Of a DNA stretch of 21,588 nucleotides, positions 1 through 7,269 are shown piece after piece (position 1 is the first letter of the stretch; each line of letters starts with the position of its first letter). Both the position numbers and the translations under genes were made by a program. The notes beneath the pieces were generated by a model. It was not told where the DNA came from. It did not search any database and saw nothing but the letters and a program-made list of their open reading frames with translations. Source of the stretch: a virus; IMG/VR virus record IMGVR_UViG_3300008952_000342, positions 1-21,588 of that record. One strand, 5' to 3'.

Positions 1-491
1 TTTGGCTGAGCCGCATAGTTGCCGTTTTCAAGGGCTAGTATGTGTGCGCACTTATGTTCGTGCGGAATTTCGGAATGATCCGTATCTACTATATTACCTT
101 CTGGGTGGCTCCAGTCAACCGTAAAAAGGTAGTTGCCGTAATACCACTTCTTATCTTTTCCTATATATTTCCCAGATTGTCCTGCTAGGATGTCATAAGT
201 AGTAATAGCAGGATAGTAACTAAAACTATTCCAAAGCTCCAACTCGTCAAGTCGCATCCTAGGAACTTTTTTGACATCAAAGCCTCTTTGTATGAAGGCG
301 CTAATCGGTAGACGATAGAAGACAGCACCATTTTCCATAATTGCGTGAAAGAGTATGGCATGCCCTGTAATCGATGCCATACCAAAGATAATGCAATCTT
401 CGACTTCTCCATGGTGTCCCTTAAGGTCATAGAGATATTCTCTCCTGACTTGCGCATAAGTCGCAGGAATATTTGCGTTCAGGTATGCCAT
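1..491 (-). CDS. Conserved hypothetical phage protein, 3' part beyond the window
   Basis: An open frame starts at ATG 489-491 and runs without a stop through the left edge, giving at least 163 residues of a C-terminally incomplete protein. It begins MAYLNANIPATYAQVRREYL and continues with DLKGHHGEVEDCIIFGMASI, LFHAIMENGAVFYRLPISAF and KKVPRMRLDELELWNSFSYY. I recall near-identical proteins as unnamed genes in marine metagenomic phages; no function is known to me. It has no signal peptide or membrane segment, and the visible part is rich in aromatic residues and looks globular. An AAGGA lies 11 bases before the ATG. It is the last gene seen of the replication arm, 14 bases after a small membrane-peptide gene. 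A 90-codon frame at 185-457 on the same strand is a shadow of it. The gene call is firm; the function is unknown. Confidence 0.85.
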   Translation of the reverse strand, partial: MAYLNANIPATYAQVRREYLYDLKGHHGEVEDCIIFGMASITGHAILFHAIMENGAVFYRLPISAFIQRGFDVKKVPRMRLDELELWNSFSYYPAITTYDILAGQSGKYIGKDKKWYYGNYLFTVDWSHPEGNIVDTDHSEIPHEHKCAHILALENGNYAAQP

Positions 492-505
492 CTATCATAA
501 AATCC

Positions 506-610
506 TTATAGTGCTGCGATTATTAAAATCACAAGTACAACACCTGCACCAATCACAATTTTTCTATGATTAGTCCACAGGTCTTTTACTGCATCTTTTA
601 TCATATCCAT
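506..610 (-). CDS. Small membrane peptide, 34 residues
   Basis: A 34-codon gene with an N-terminal charged stretch (MDMIKDAVKDLWTNHRK) and one hydrophobic helix (IVIGAGVVLVILIIAAL) that runs to the C-terminus. The start is well supported: AGGAGG lies 5 bases before the ATG, the strongest ribosome binding site in the replication arm. That site overlaps the stop codon of the DNA polymerase gene at 620-622. The topology suggests a single-span inner-membrane peptide with its N-terminus in the cytoplasm. Peptides of this style occur after polA in marine phages as far as I recall. A holin or pinholin-like role, or anchoring replication to the membrane, is possible but nothing in the sequence decides it. 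Confidence 0.75.
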   Translation of the reverse strand: MDMIKDAVKDLWTNHRKIVIGAGVVLVILIIAAL

Positions 611-619
611 AGTTTCCTC

Positions 620-2470
620 CTATTTTATTTTACCCCAGTTTTTACCTGACTCATAGTCTACCTTATTAGGTACTTCAAGTCCAACTGCGGATTCCATAAT
701 TTCCACTATTTGTTTTGCTTGTTTATCATCTTTGACTGAAATGTCCAGTTCATCATGTACTTGAATATGAGGAATAATTTTTGCTTTATGTAATTCCAAC
801 ATAGCTTTTTTAGTCATATCAGCTGCTGATCCTTGAATTAATTTGTTTAAAGCTTTGTAAGTAAAAGCTCTTCTAATCCCAGCTCCGTGTTCCCTGAGTG
901 CTTCCTCATGAGGCAAGGCTTTATGAATCCCGAATTGATTAGGTTCCCACAGATGAAACCTACACAATCTTCCGAGTAGAGTTCTAATTTTTCCTGAGTC
1001 TTGCGCTCTTCTCATGACAGCATCCATCATTTGTTTAACAAATGGAACTTTGCCATGATATTGTTTAAATAATTCATCCGCTTTTTCTTTACTAACACCC
1101 AGTTCAGATTGTAATTTATTTTTTCCCATTCCATAAAATAAACCTAAATTAATGGTTTTTGCTTGATAACGTGGAATCTCAGCCATTTCTGCTACAATAC
1201 TATGAAAATCTGCGTCGCCAACTTTGTAGGCTTCCAAAACTTCATCAACTCCATATAAATTTTGTAGTGCAGCATAATGTACAACCAATCGTGGTTCCTG
1301 TTGATTATAATCAAAACAACCCCAAGTACATCCTTCTTCAGGAATAAATAAACTTCGGATCCGTGGTCCAAGGTCTTTGTTTCTTGCTGGTATTTGTTGT
1401 AAATTTGGATTGGAATAACTAAATCTCCCTGTCACGGTTCCACCATTATCGGATCTAAGTTGGTTTATTTCAGCATGTATTCTACCTTTATAAGAATGTT
1501 TTAATATGGTATCAATAAATGTGGTATGAGCCTTATTTATTTCACGAGCTCTAGCAATTTTTTTAACGAGTGGATGGGGATGGTTCTGAAGAAAATTTTT
1601 TGTAAAGGATGGTGCCTGTGTTTTTTCGGTACGGTCAAAAGGTAATTTCAGTTTTTCAAAAACTTGGGCAATGGATCTTGCTGCCCATATTTGAACATCT
1701 ATCTGTGTTTCTTTTTTTACTTGGTGCAAGCATCCTTTTTCTTCTTCAACTAATTCTTTTTTTAATTTATGAGCATTTTCAGTATCTACTCGAACTCCCA
1801 AAAAACGCATATCAACAAGGCAAGGAAAAAGTTCAGTCTCTAATTCAAAGATAGATTGTATGTCTTGATGTATAATTTCTTTCTTTAATTCTTGCCAAAG
1901 TTCATAGGTTATTTCCGCATCTTTCTCGGCATAAGAGCCAACATACATGGCGGGTAGTTTGTACATTTCAGCCTTAGCATCAACTCCCCATTCCTTGGCG
2001 GCTGCATATAAGGCAGCTTCATCTTTTCCTTGACCAATGTATCTACGGCTACAATTGTTTAAGTCGTAACGCATTTGATTTTCATCTACTGTGGCTGCTG
2101 CAATCATAGTATCAACAATTTTACCTTTAATCGTTAATCCTAGTGATCGTAACCAACATACATCGTACATTGCGTTATGGAATATTTTTATTGCATCCGT
2201 GTTTAATACGGATTGAAACCATTTTAGAACTTTTTTCCGATCCATATTACCACCCCCTTCATGAGCAATGGGATAATAACCAGACCATCCTTTAACAGCT
2301 ACAGCGATTCCTGTGACATCACCACGTTTTGTAACTGAGCCTGAACCCATTTTAATTAGATCAGGATCTTTAGTTTCTAAGTCAATTGCGATTTCGGTAT
2401 ATTTAGATAAATCTGGAAAATCTTCTGGTGGAATCCATTCTGTTTGAGGTTTAAAAAGTGGTATTTTCAT
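620..2470 (-). CDS. polA: Family A DNA polymerase with 3'-5' exonuclease domain
   Basis: Replicative phage DNA polymerase of the Pol I family, 616 residues, without a 5'-3' exonuclease domain. The exonuclease domain (about 22-200) has all three motifs: D30-L-E32, HNAMYD ending at D103, and YAEKD ending at D184, so proofreading should be active. The polymerase domain has TGRFSYSNPNLQQIP (347-361), motif A DYNQQEPR from D387, motif B with K438 and Y446 in AKTINLGLFYGM, and motif C VHDE with D573 and E574. The residue matching E. coli Phe762 is Leu442 (codon TTA, 1145-1147); Leu here is associated with slower, higher-fidelity enzymes and with temperate or pseudotemperate phages. The start overlaps the stop of the DUF3310 gene as TAATG. 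The enzyme acts in the cytoplasm with the primase and helicase encoded upstream. Confidence 0.97.
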   Translation of the reverse strand: MKIPLFKPQTEWIPPEDFPDLSKYTEIAIDLETKDPDLIKMGSGSVTKRGDVTGIAVAVKGWSGYYPIAHEGGGNMDRKKVLKWFQSVLNTDAIKIFHNAMYDVCWLRSLGLTIKGKIVDTMIAAATVDENQMRYDLNNCSRRYIGQGKDEAALYAAAKEWGVDAKAEMYKLPAMYVGSYAEKDAEITYELWQELKKEIIHQDIQSIFELETELFPCLVDMRFLGVRVDTENAHKLKKELVEEEKGCLHQVKKETQIDVQIWAARSIAQVFEKLKLPFDRTEKTQAPSFTKNFLQNHPHPLVKKIARAREINKAHTTFIDTILKHSYKGRIHAEINQLRSDNGGTVTGRFSYSNPNLQQIPARNKDLGPRIRSLFIPEEGCTWGCFDYNQQEPRLVVHYAALQNLYGVDEVLEAYKVGDADFHSIVAEMAEIPRYQAKTINLGLFYGMGKNKLQSELGVSKEKADELFKQYHGKVPFVKQMMDAVMRRAQDSGKIRTLLGRLCRFHLWEPNQFGIHKALPHEEALREHGAGIRRAFTYKALNKLIQGSAADMTKKAMLELHKAKIIPHIQVHDELDISVKDDKQAKQIVEIMESAVGLEVPNKVDYESGKNWGKIK

Positions 2471-2676
2471 TATTTATAATCTCTTTCAATAATCATATCG
2501 ATATAATGTTTGGCTTTCTCTAAATCCTGCTTTCCTCCTTTATATGCGTGTCTGCAGATGTATTTAATAGCATTTCCCTCCGCAAATTGCAAATTATTAT
2601 CATTTATAAACTTGCTGGGTTGCACTTTAAATCTACTGTAGTGATTTCCTCCAATTTGTTTTTTGTATGCACTCAT
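2470..2676 (-). CDS. DUF3310 protein (T7 gp1.7 nucleotide-kinase-like domain)
   Basis: A 68-residue protein that is almost entirely a DUF3310 domain. It has the IGGNHYSRFKVQP signature near the N-terminus, then AEGNAIKYICRHAYKGGKQD and LEKAKHYIDMIIER, two helices of the MazG-like or all-alpha type. DUF3310 also occurs in phage T7 gp1.7, reported as a nucleotide kinase, but that protein is about three times longer, so the activity here is uncertain. A role in nucleotide supply or sensing during replication fits its place directly before DNA polymerase. It has no ribosome binding site of its own. Its ATG overlaps the TGA of the 27-codon ORF upstream (ATGA) and its stop overlaps the polymerase start (TAATG), so it is probably translated by coupling. 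Confidence 0.88.
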   Translation of the reverse strand: MSAYKKQIGGNHYSRFKVQPSKFINDNNLQFAEGNAIKYICRHAYKGGKQDLEKAKHYIDMIIERDYK

Positions 2677-2756
2677 GTAAATAAAAAATAAAGTTTAATG
2701 CTAAAATAAAATGTCATCATTGATAATAAAACAAGATCACTATCGATTCTGTACAT
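2673..2756 (-). CDS. Possible tiny hydrophobic peptide, 27 residues, coupled on both sides
   Basis: A 27-codon frame fills what would otherwise be an 80-base gap between the helicase and DUF3310 genes. Its ATG overlaps the helicase TAA as TAATG, and its TGA overlaps the DUF3310 ATG as ATGA, the same two arrangements used at the other junctions of this operon. The peptide starts MYRIDSDLVLLSMMTF and ends in a hydrophobic, aromatic tail, so it could sit in the membrane. It may be a real membrane peptide, or serve mainly as a translational bridge that brings ribosomes to DUF3310, which lacks a ribosome binding site. The sequence is very AT-rich, so hydrophobicity alone is weak support; the double overlap is the main argument. 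Confidence 0.5.
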   Translation of the reverse strand: MYRIDSDLVLLSMMTFYFSIKLYFLFT

Positions 2757-4264
2757 TATACATCCTCCATCGGAAATGCTTTGTTTTCATCTTTCGGTCT
2801 TACAATATGTAAATGTTCTTTTGTGCGTGTCGCTCCTACATAGAATAATCTATTTTCATCATCCTTATTTTTTTCATAAGCTAATTGTGTATTGGTTGTA
2901 AGATCAGGCAAGATGACCACGTTATCTTCTTCACCACCTTTAACACTGTGTATGGTTGATAATTTAATTCTAGCTTCCTGATTTAATTTTTCTCCATTAG
3001 CTCTCATTTTTCTAATGTATGTGATTCTTTTTGATCCAGCATTATCAAAACATTCATGCCATGTTTTTTTGGTGTTAAGGCCATAGCCCTTCGTTAATTG
3101 ATCTATTCCATAAAGAGCTTCTTTAGATAAGGCTTTTAGTTTATCTTTATCCCAATTAACTGGACTCATATATTGAGAAATATTTATAATATTTTTGTAA
3201 GATAATAGTTGTCCTTTTCGTAAATGTTCCCAATTAAGTGCTGCTTCCTGTATGTATTTTTCATATGATTTTTTAAATCTGTTTTCAAAATATAATCCTT
3301 TTTCTTTTAATATTTCTTCTAGAGCGTTTAATTGAAATCTTGTTCTAGTTAACACTAGCCAATTTTTACTATCCATATTTATATCCTCAAAATTCCAATA
3401 TCTACTTAAATGTCCTTTATGTGCTTTAGGATTCCAATTTTTTGGAAGTCTATTTTTTATTCTGTTTATAATTTTATTAGCAAATTCATATATAACTTTT
3501 GGAACTCTTACAGATTCTTTAAGTTCTAATGATTTCATTTGGCTTCTTTGAGCAATAAATGAATCTACATCCGCTCCTGCCCATCTAAATATTGCTTGGT
3601 CATCATCACCTGCAATAAAAGAATCTTTTGTTTTATCCCAAATACTTTTAGCCATTTTCCATTGCATCAAGGATAAATCTTGTGCTTCATCAATAAATAC
3701 AACATCAAATTTAGGAGCAGCGTTTTTAGATTTTGTAAACTCTAGAATCATATCGTTATAATCTTTAAGTCCATATTCTTTTTTATATCTTTCTAATTCA
3801 TTAGCTATGATAACTAATTTATCATATTCTAATTTTTGATTATGCTCTTTAAGATCAAATTGTTGATCCAATTTAATGTTTCTTAATTTTGCAAGATGTA
3901 TAATTCTTAAATAGTCACTTTTAGTCGTAAATAATCCTGTTTCTTCCTCGTCCCAATCATTATAATCTATAGGTATTTGAATTTTCTTTCCTAAATCTTC
4001 GTAGTGTCTTTTTTGCATAACTTTTGTTTTATCCCAACCAAGACGTTTAAATGCCAAAGAATGGAGAGTTCTAAAATAAGGTAAGTCATCTTCAGAATAA
4101 TTGAATTTTTTCATTGCTCTTTCTTTAGCTTCATTAGAAGCTTTTTTTGTAAATGCAAAATAGCCTATTTTATCTGGATCAGTATTTTTTAAATATGTCT
4201 CTACCTGTTCCAATAAAGTATGAGTTTTTCCTGTGCCTGGTGGACCTAATACTATTGTTTTCAT
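2756..4264 (-). CDS. UvrD/PcrA-like superfamily 1 DNA helicase
   Basis: ATP-dependent SF1A helicase, 502 residues, shorter than cellular UvrD (about 720). Motifs in order: Walker A GPPGTGKT (7-14), motif Ia AFTKKAS (37-43), the Ic-like TLHSLAF (66-72), Walker B IDEAQ (191-195), motif III AGDDDQAIFRWAG (218-230) with the Q-x-I-F-x-W pattern of UvrD/Rep, motif IV around R253, motif V LSTIHSVKGGE (435-445), and motif VI RLFYVGATRTKEH (472-484). The N-terminus starts straight at the Walker A strand, as in compact phage versions. It presumably unwinds duplex DNA 3'-5' at the phage fork or in recombination, with the primase and polymerase of the same operon. Its start overlaps the stop of the GIY-YIG gene by four bases (ATGA). 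Confidence 0.95.
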   Translation of the reverse strand: MKTIVLGPPGTGKTHTLLEQVETYLKNTDPDKIGYFAFTKKASNEAKERAMKKFNYSEDDLPYFRTLHSLAFKRLGWDKTKVMQKRHYEDLGKKIQIPIDYNDWDEEETGLFTTKSDYLRIIHLAKLRNIKLDQQFDLKEHNQKLEYDKLVIIANELERYKKEYGLKDYNDMILEFTKSKNAAPKFDVVFIDEAQDLSLMQWKMAKSIWDKTKDSFIAGDDDQAIFRWAGADVDSFIAQRSQMKSLELKESVRVPKVIYEFANKIINRIKNRLPKNWNPKAHKGHLSRYWNFEDINMDSKNWLVLTRTRFQLNALEEILKEKGLYFENRFKKSYEKYIQEAALNWEHLRKGQLLSYKNIINISQYMSPVNWDKDKLKALSKEALYGIDQLTKGYGLNTKKTWHECFDNAGSKRITYIRKMRANGEKLNQEARIKLSTIHSVKGGEEDNVVILPDLTTNTQLAYEKNKDDENRLFYVGATRTKEHLHIVRPKDENKAFPMEDV

Positions 4265-4923
4265 CTAAATTTTAATTCCTTTTCCCATTTCTCTTTATTC
4301 GTTCTCCATAATTCATATGTATGTTGTAATTTATTTGTTTCCCAAAACCAAGTTTGATACTTTCTGTTAAATTGAATATCTTCTGCTTCTTCTCCAAAAC
4401 AAGAACTTCTATTTACATACATCCTTTTAATAGGGTGATAAATTGTTTTCGTGCCTCCTATATCGTCTCGAGACCAATACCATTCCCAAAAATACTCTTC
4501 ACAATATTCTTTGTATGTTTCAAAAGTGGTAATGGAGTGATTTTTTTTAAATTTTTTATAATTTCTTTCAAAAATGCCGTCTCTTTTAGCAACATTTAAA
4601 AGAGGATTTAATCTTTTAATAAGATAACTTTCTGTTTCTTCTCTATAGTCATTATCAACAAAATTATTTGAAATTAGTATTCTAATTTTTATATTTCTGA
4701 GTTCAGATTTTTTTATCATGTCGATTTTTCTAATTTTGAAATGTTTTGCAAGTTTCTTAATAATTTCATTATTTTTAAGATTTATATTTTGATATTTTTG
4801 GTGTCTTTGATGCCAATCTTTTGTTTGTCCAACATAAAGAGATCTGCATTTGTTTTTATGTGTTGTAAATTGCTCTTTTTCTTCACAAAGCACATAAACA
4901 CAATGTTTATTATCCCATTTCAT
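4261..4923 (-). CDS. GIY-YIG family nuclease
   Basis: A 220-residue protein whose first half is a GIY-YIG nuclease domain. The first strand is C-V-Y-V-L (8-12, the GIY position) and the second is S-L-Y-V-G-Q-T-K (28-35, the YIG position). R40 is the likely conserved arginine, and a helix with REETESYLIKRLNPLLNVAK (94-113) supplies the metal-binding Glu, probably E98. A long insert separates the two strands. The C-terminal half is rich in Trp and aromatic residues and I do not recognise it; it may bind DNA. The fold makes single- or double-strand cuts. It sits between primase and helicase with TAATG and ATGA overlaps, so it is a fixed operon member rather than a recent free-standing homing gene. 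Roles could be host DNA breakdown, branch resolution or homing. Confidence 0.82.
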   Translation of the reverse strand: MKWDNKHCVYVLCEEKEQFTTHKNKCRSLYVGQTKDWHQRHQKYQNINLKNNEIIKKLAKHFKIRKIDMIKKSELRNIKIRILISNNFVDNDYREETESYLIKRLNPLLNVAKRDGIFERNYKKFKKNHSITTFETYKEYCEEYFWEWYWSRDDIGGTKTIYHPIKRMYVNRSSCFGEEAEDIQFNRKYQTWFWETNKLQHTYELWRTNKEKWEKELKFR

Positions 4924-6437
4924 TAAAATGGATCCTTTGGTTTAAGTTGTTTTGGTTTATATACATTTTCAGGTTTTTCAAAAGCGTCTACAATCATTAC
5001 ACTAGGTCTTTTTTTACCAATATAAATTCTTTCATCTTTACAATTACAATGTTGGATCAATAGATCTTGTGTTGTTTGATGTTTTTCTGGCCACTTTCTT
5101 CTCTGCAAATATCCGTGAAAAAATTTATTAAAAATAAAATAATGTTTTCCTCCATTCGTCCATACATTTCCTAAAAATATTTGTTCTTTAGTCGTCGTTG
5201 CCGAAGAATCGTTCGTACAATACTCTTCTAAATGATCTTTTAATTGTTCTATTAAGGATGATCCTATTGGAGCTTTTATAATTTCTATATTGGATAGTAG
5301 TGTGTCTGTATATTTTTCAAATTCTTTTGTAGTAATTCGTGGAGGTTTTTTATTGATTTGTTTAGTAACAGTTCTTCTGAATAACCTTTGTTCTAATAAA
5401 GAATCGATTGTATCTAGTTTTATTCTTTCTCCATCTACATTAACCCAATAATAAGGTTCATCTAGTTCAACTTTTTGTAAATCACTTAATGTAGGAAATA
5501 CTGATTCTCCCCCTATTCCAAATTTCCTAACTTTACATAAGGATTTATCACAATGATTGCACATAGGTTCTTCATTACATTTGAAACCTAATTCTTTTTT
5601 ACTATGAAATTTTATTTTTTCTTGAATTACTTTATCATCCAAAGGTTCAACAAAATGAGTATAATTAAATTGATTTATTTTTTTAGGCCATTCCTCTGGC
5701 CATTTTCTTTTTGCGTATTGAATATATTGATAAAGAACTCTATCTCTTCCATCGTTTAATTTAAACTGTGTTAAGGATTCTAAACAAGGAGGACCATCAC
5801 TAAATTCTGATTGAGGTCGTTTAATCTGTAATTTTTCTAGTTGTTCTGGTGTTAGTTTATTTCTTTCATATATTTCAAAAAAACCATCTATATTAGCAGC
5901 TTCTCCATTTTCTATAAAGGCATATCTTGTTGTATTATCACCATTAAAGTATGGTAAATTTAAGAAATTTCCTGTATCATCTTTCGATTTTAATTCGATC
6001 TGTTTTGGAAAAACTTCCGAGCCTCCATAACCCAATACGGCACTAACTGATAAAAGCTTATCCCGCATCAATTTTGCTTCAACTGGTACTGTTGTAAAAC
6101 AAAATACGTGTGCTCCTCCACTTTTGGATCTAAAGACTATTAGGGGTAATTTTAATAATTTAATTTTATTAATTAATTTTTGATGATCAAAACCTGCGTA
6201 GGAATCTATATCAATACAACCCCATCGACATTTATTATCGTCCGTAATTGGAATGATACCTAAACTAGGTTCTTTACCTTGTAAGTGGTTAGACCAATGA
6301 TTATTAGTGACTGTTTCTCTTTGAACAAAAGATTTACCTTTAATTTTTTCTCCGTCCGCACCCTTCTTGTCAACATAAGTGACACCATGAGCTCGTTCTA
6401 GTCCTAAAAATATCTTTCTAAATCGTTCTACATTCAT
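4923..6437 (-). CDS. Archaeo-eukaryotic-type primase (bifunctional primase-polymerase family)
   Basis: A 504-residue primase of the archaeo-eukaryotic (AEP) superfamily, resembling the phage and TOTE-system branch. The catalytic core shows C-I-D-I-D-S-Y with metal-binding D76 and D78, then FRSKSGGAHVFCF (102-114) with the conserved H110, then SEVFPKQIELKSK (140-152) with the basic residue K145, and NLPYF (160-164). Cys218 in PPC, then C287, C293, C296 and C301, form a cysteine cluster that could hold zinc or an iron-sulfur centre like the one in PriL. The C-terminal 200 residues probably form the primase-associated helical domain. It should make primers for the polymerase. The start (ATG 6435-6437) has no clear ribosome binding site; a GC-rich hairpin lies just upstream. 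No DnaB-like helicase domain is fused. Confidence 0.87.
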   Translation of the reverse strand: MNVERFRKIFLGLERAHGVTYVDKKGADGEKIKGKSFVQRETVTNNHWSNHLQGKEPSLGIIPITDDNKCRWGCIDIDSYAGFDHQKLINKIKLLKLPLIVFRSKSGGAHVFCFTTVPVEAKLMRDKLLSVSAVLGYGGSEVFPKQIELKSKDDTGNFLNLPYFNGDNTTRYAFIENGEAANIDGFFEIYERNKLTPEQLEKLQIKRPQSEFSDGPPCLESLTQFKLNDGRDRVLYQYIQYAKRKWPEEWPKKINQFNYTHFVEPLDDKVIQEKIKFHSKKELGFKCNEEPMCNHCDKSLCKVRKFGIGGESVFPTLSDLQKVELDEPYYWVNVDGERIKLDTIDSLLEQRLFRRTVTKQINKKPPRITTKEFEKYTDTLLSNIEIIKAPIGSSLIEQLKDHLEEYCTNDSSATTTKEQIFLGNVWTNGGKHYFIFNKFFHGYLQRRKWPEKHQTTQDLLIQHCNCKDERIYIGKKRPSVMIVDAFEKPENVYKPKQLKPKDPF

Positions 6438-6447
6438 ATTGTTAACA

Positions 6448-6475
6448 GGGCGGCTTAAGTCTCCCGCTACCGCCC
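6448..6475 (-). other. GC-rich hairpin in primase 5' leader
   Basis: GGGCGG at 6448-6453 pairs with CCGCCC at 6470-6475, a 6-bp all-GC stem with a 16-base loop, inside the 62-base gap between the stop of the DNA-binding-protein gene and the primase ATG. A weaker 5-bp stem (TTCCT 6480-6484 with AGGAA 6491-6495) lies beside it. No T-run follows on the minus strand, so it is not a clear intrinsic terminator. It could mark RNA processing, attenuation or translational control of the primase. It stands out against very AT-rich surroundings. Confidence 0.45.
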
Positions 6476-6499
6476 CTTATTCCTCTGCAAAGGAAATCG

Positions 6500-7267
6500 T
6501 TAATATGGTGATTTCGATTCAGATTCTTCAGTTCCGTGTTTCGCGGTTACTTCTCCAGTATTTACTCTTTCAGAGAAATTTTTCGCTACAGCATAAACTG
6601 ATTGATCTTTTACAGGACCGATTAAAGACACATCCCATCCAAACCATGTTCCTTTGTCATTAGACATTTGAACAGTTTTTAGATTATAAATGTGGCTGTA
6701 AGTTGGCGGCGTGAACATTCCGTTCTTGCCCTTCATTTTAATACTCATCATCTGCGAGTTCCATTTTCTACTAATTTTTAATTGAGTAGCTTTCATAGAA
6801 ACTAACGCTGTTGATGGATTATTGCCTAAAAGAAGTACGAAATGACTTGCCGTTGTTTCAAGATAATTACCATTCGGTAATCTATCTTTATTATCCTTGC
6901 CCCTAGTTGTTTTAGGGATGTCATCTCCGGCTTCATAGATATGTACAGGTGCTCCCGTACTAGTACCTCTTTCTTGCCATTCAATGTACTGTCGTTTGTA
7001 ATAAACAGGCAATACATTTACACCCTTGCTCCCATCGTGAAGTTCATTAGTCACAGTATTAATAATCATGCCAGGTTCTGCACCTTTAACATACTTACTA
7101 TTCTGTTTACTTACTTCGGGAGACAATTGACCCAGAACTTTTAAAAAAGGTAGTGCAAGATCATCTTGCGCTATGTTCTGAGAACCTTTATTTGCATCAG
7201 CCTCAAATAAATTTGTGGATAATGCACCTGCATTTTCACGTTTCGTGATATTTGCTTCTTGGTTCAT
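6500..7267 (-). CDS. Probable single-strand DNA-binding or replication-associated protein
   Basis: A 255-residue protein of a type I recall directly before the primase or polymerase in marine phages. After a polar N-terminus come DDLALPFLKVLGQLSPEV (35-52), a segment with basic and aromatic residues (VYYKRQYIEWQ), a beta-rich middle (FVLLLGNNPSTALVSMKATQ), and an acidic, serine-rich C-terminus (GTEESESKSPY) ending in an aromatic residue. An OB-fold-like beta-rich core with an acidic aromatic tail is the plan of phage single-strand DNA-binding proteins such as T7 gp2.5, but I see no diagnostic motif, so the role is inferred from plan and position. AAGGA lies 10 bases before the ATG. It starts 2 bases after the stop of the coiled-coil gene upstream. 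Confidence 0.5.
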   Translation of the reverse strand: MNQEANITKRENAGALSTNLFEADANKGSQNIAQDDLALPFLKVLGQLSPEVSKQNSKYVKGAEPGMIINTVTNELHDGSKGVNVLPVYYKRQYIEWQERGTSTGAPVHIYEAGDDIPKTTRGKDNKDRLPNGNYLETTASHFVLLLGNNPSTALVSMKATQLKISRKWNSQMMSIKMKGKNGMFTPPTYSHIYNLKTVQMSNDKGTWFGWDVSLIGPVKDQSVYAVAKNFSERVNTGEVTAKHGTEESESKSPY

Positions 7268-7269
7268 TG

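Noticed and set aside
185-457. 90-codon minus-strand frame at the left edge
   Set aside because: It lies in another frame of the longer open gene 1-491, whose protein is of a recurring phage type; the 90-codon product has no such support.
4354-4926. Hydrophobic plus-strand frames opposite the GIY-YIG gene
   Set aside because: Lys/Asn-rich genes in AT-rich DNA give Phe/Ile-rich complements; no ribosome site and a clear nuclease domain on the other strand.
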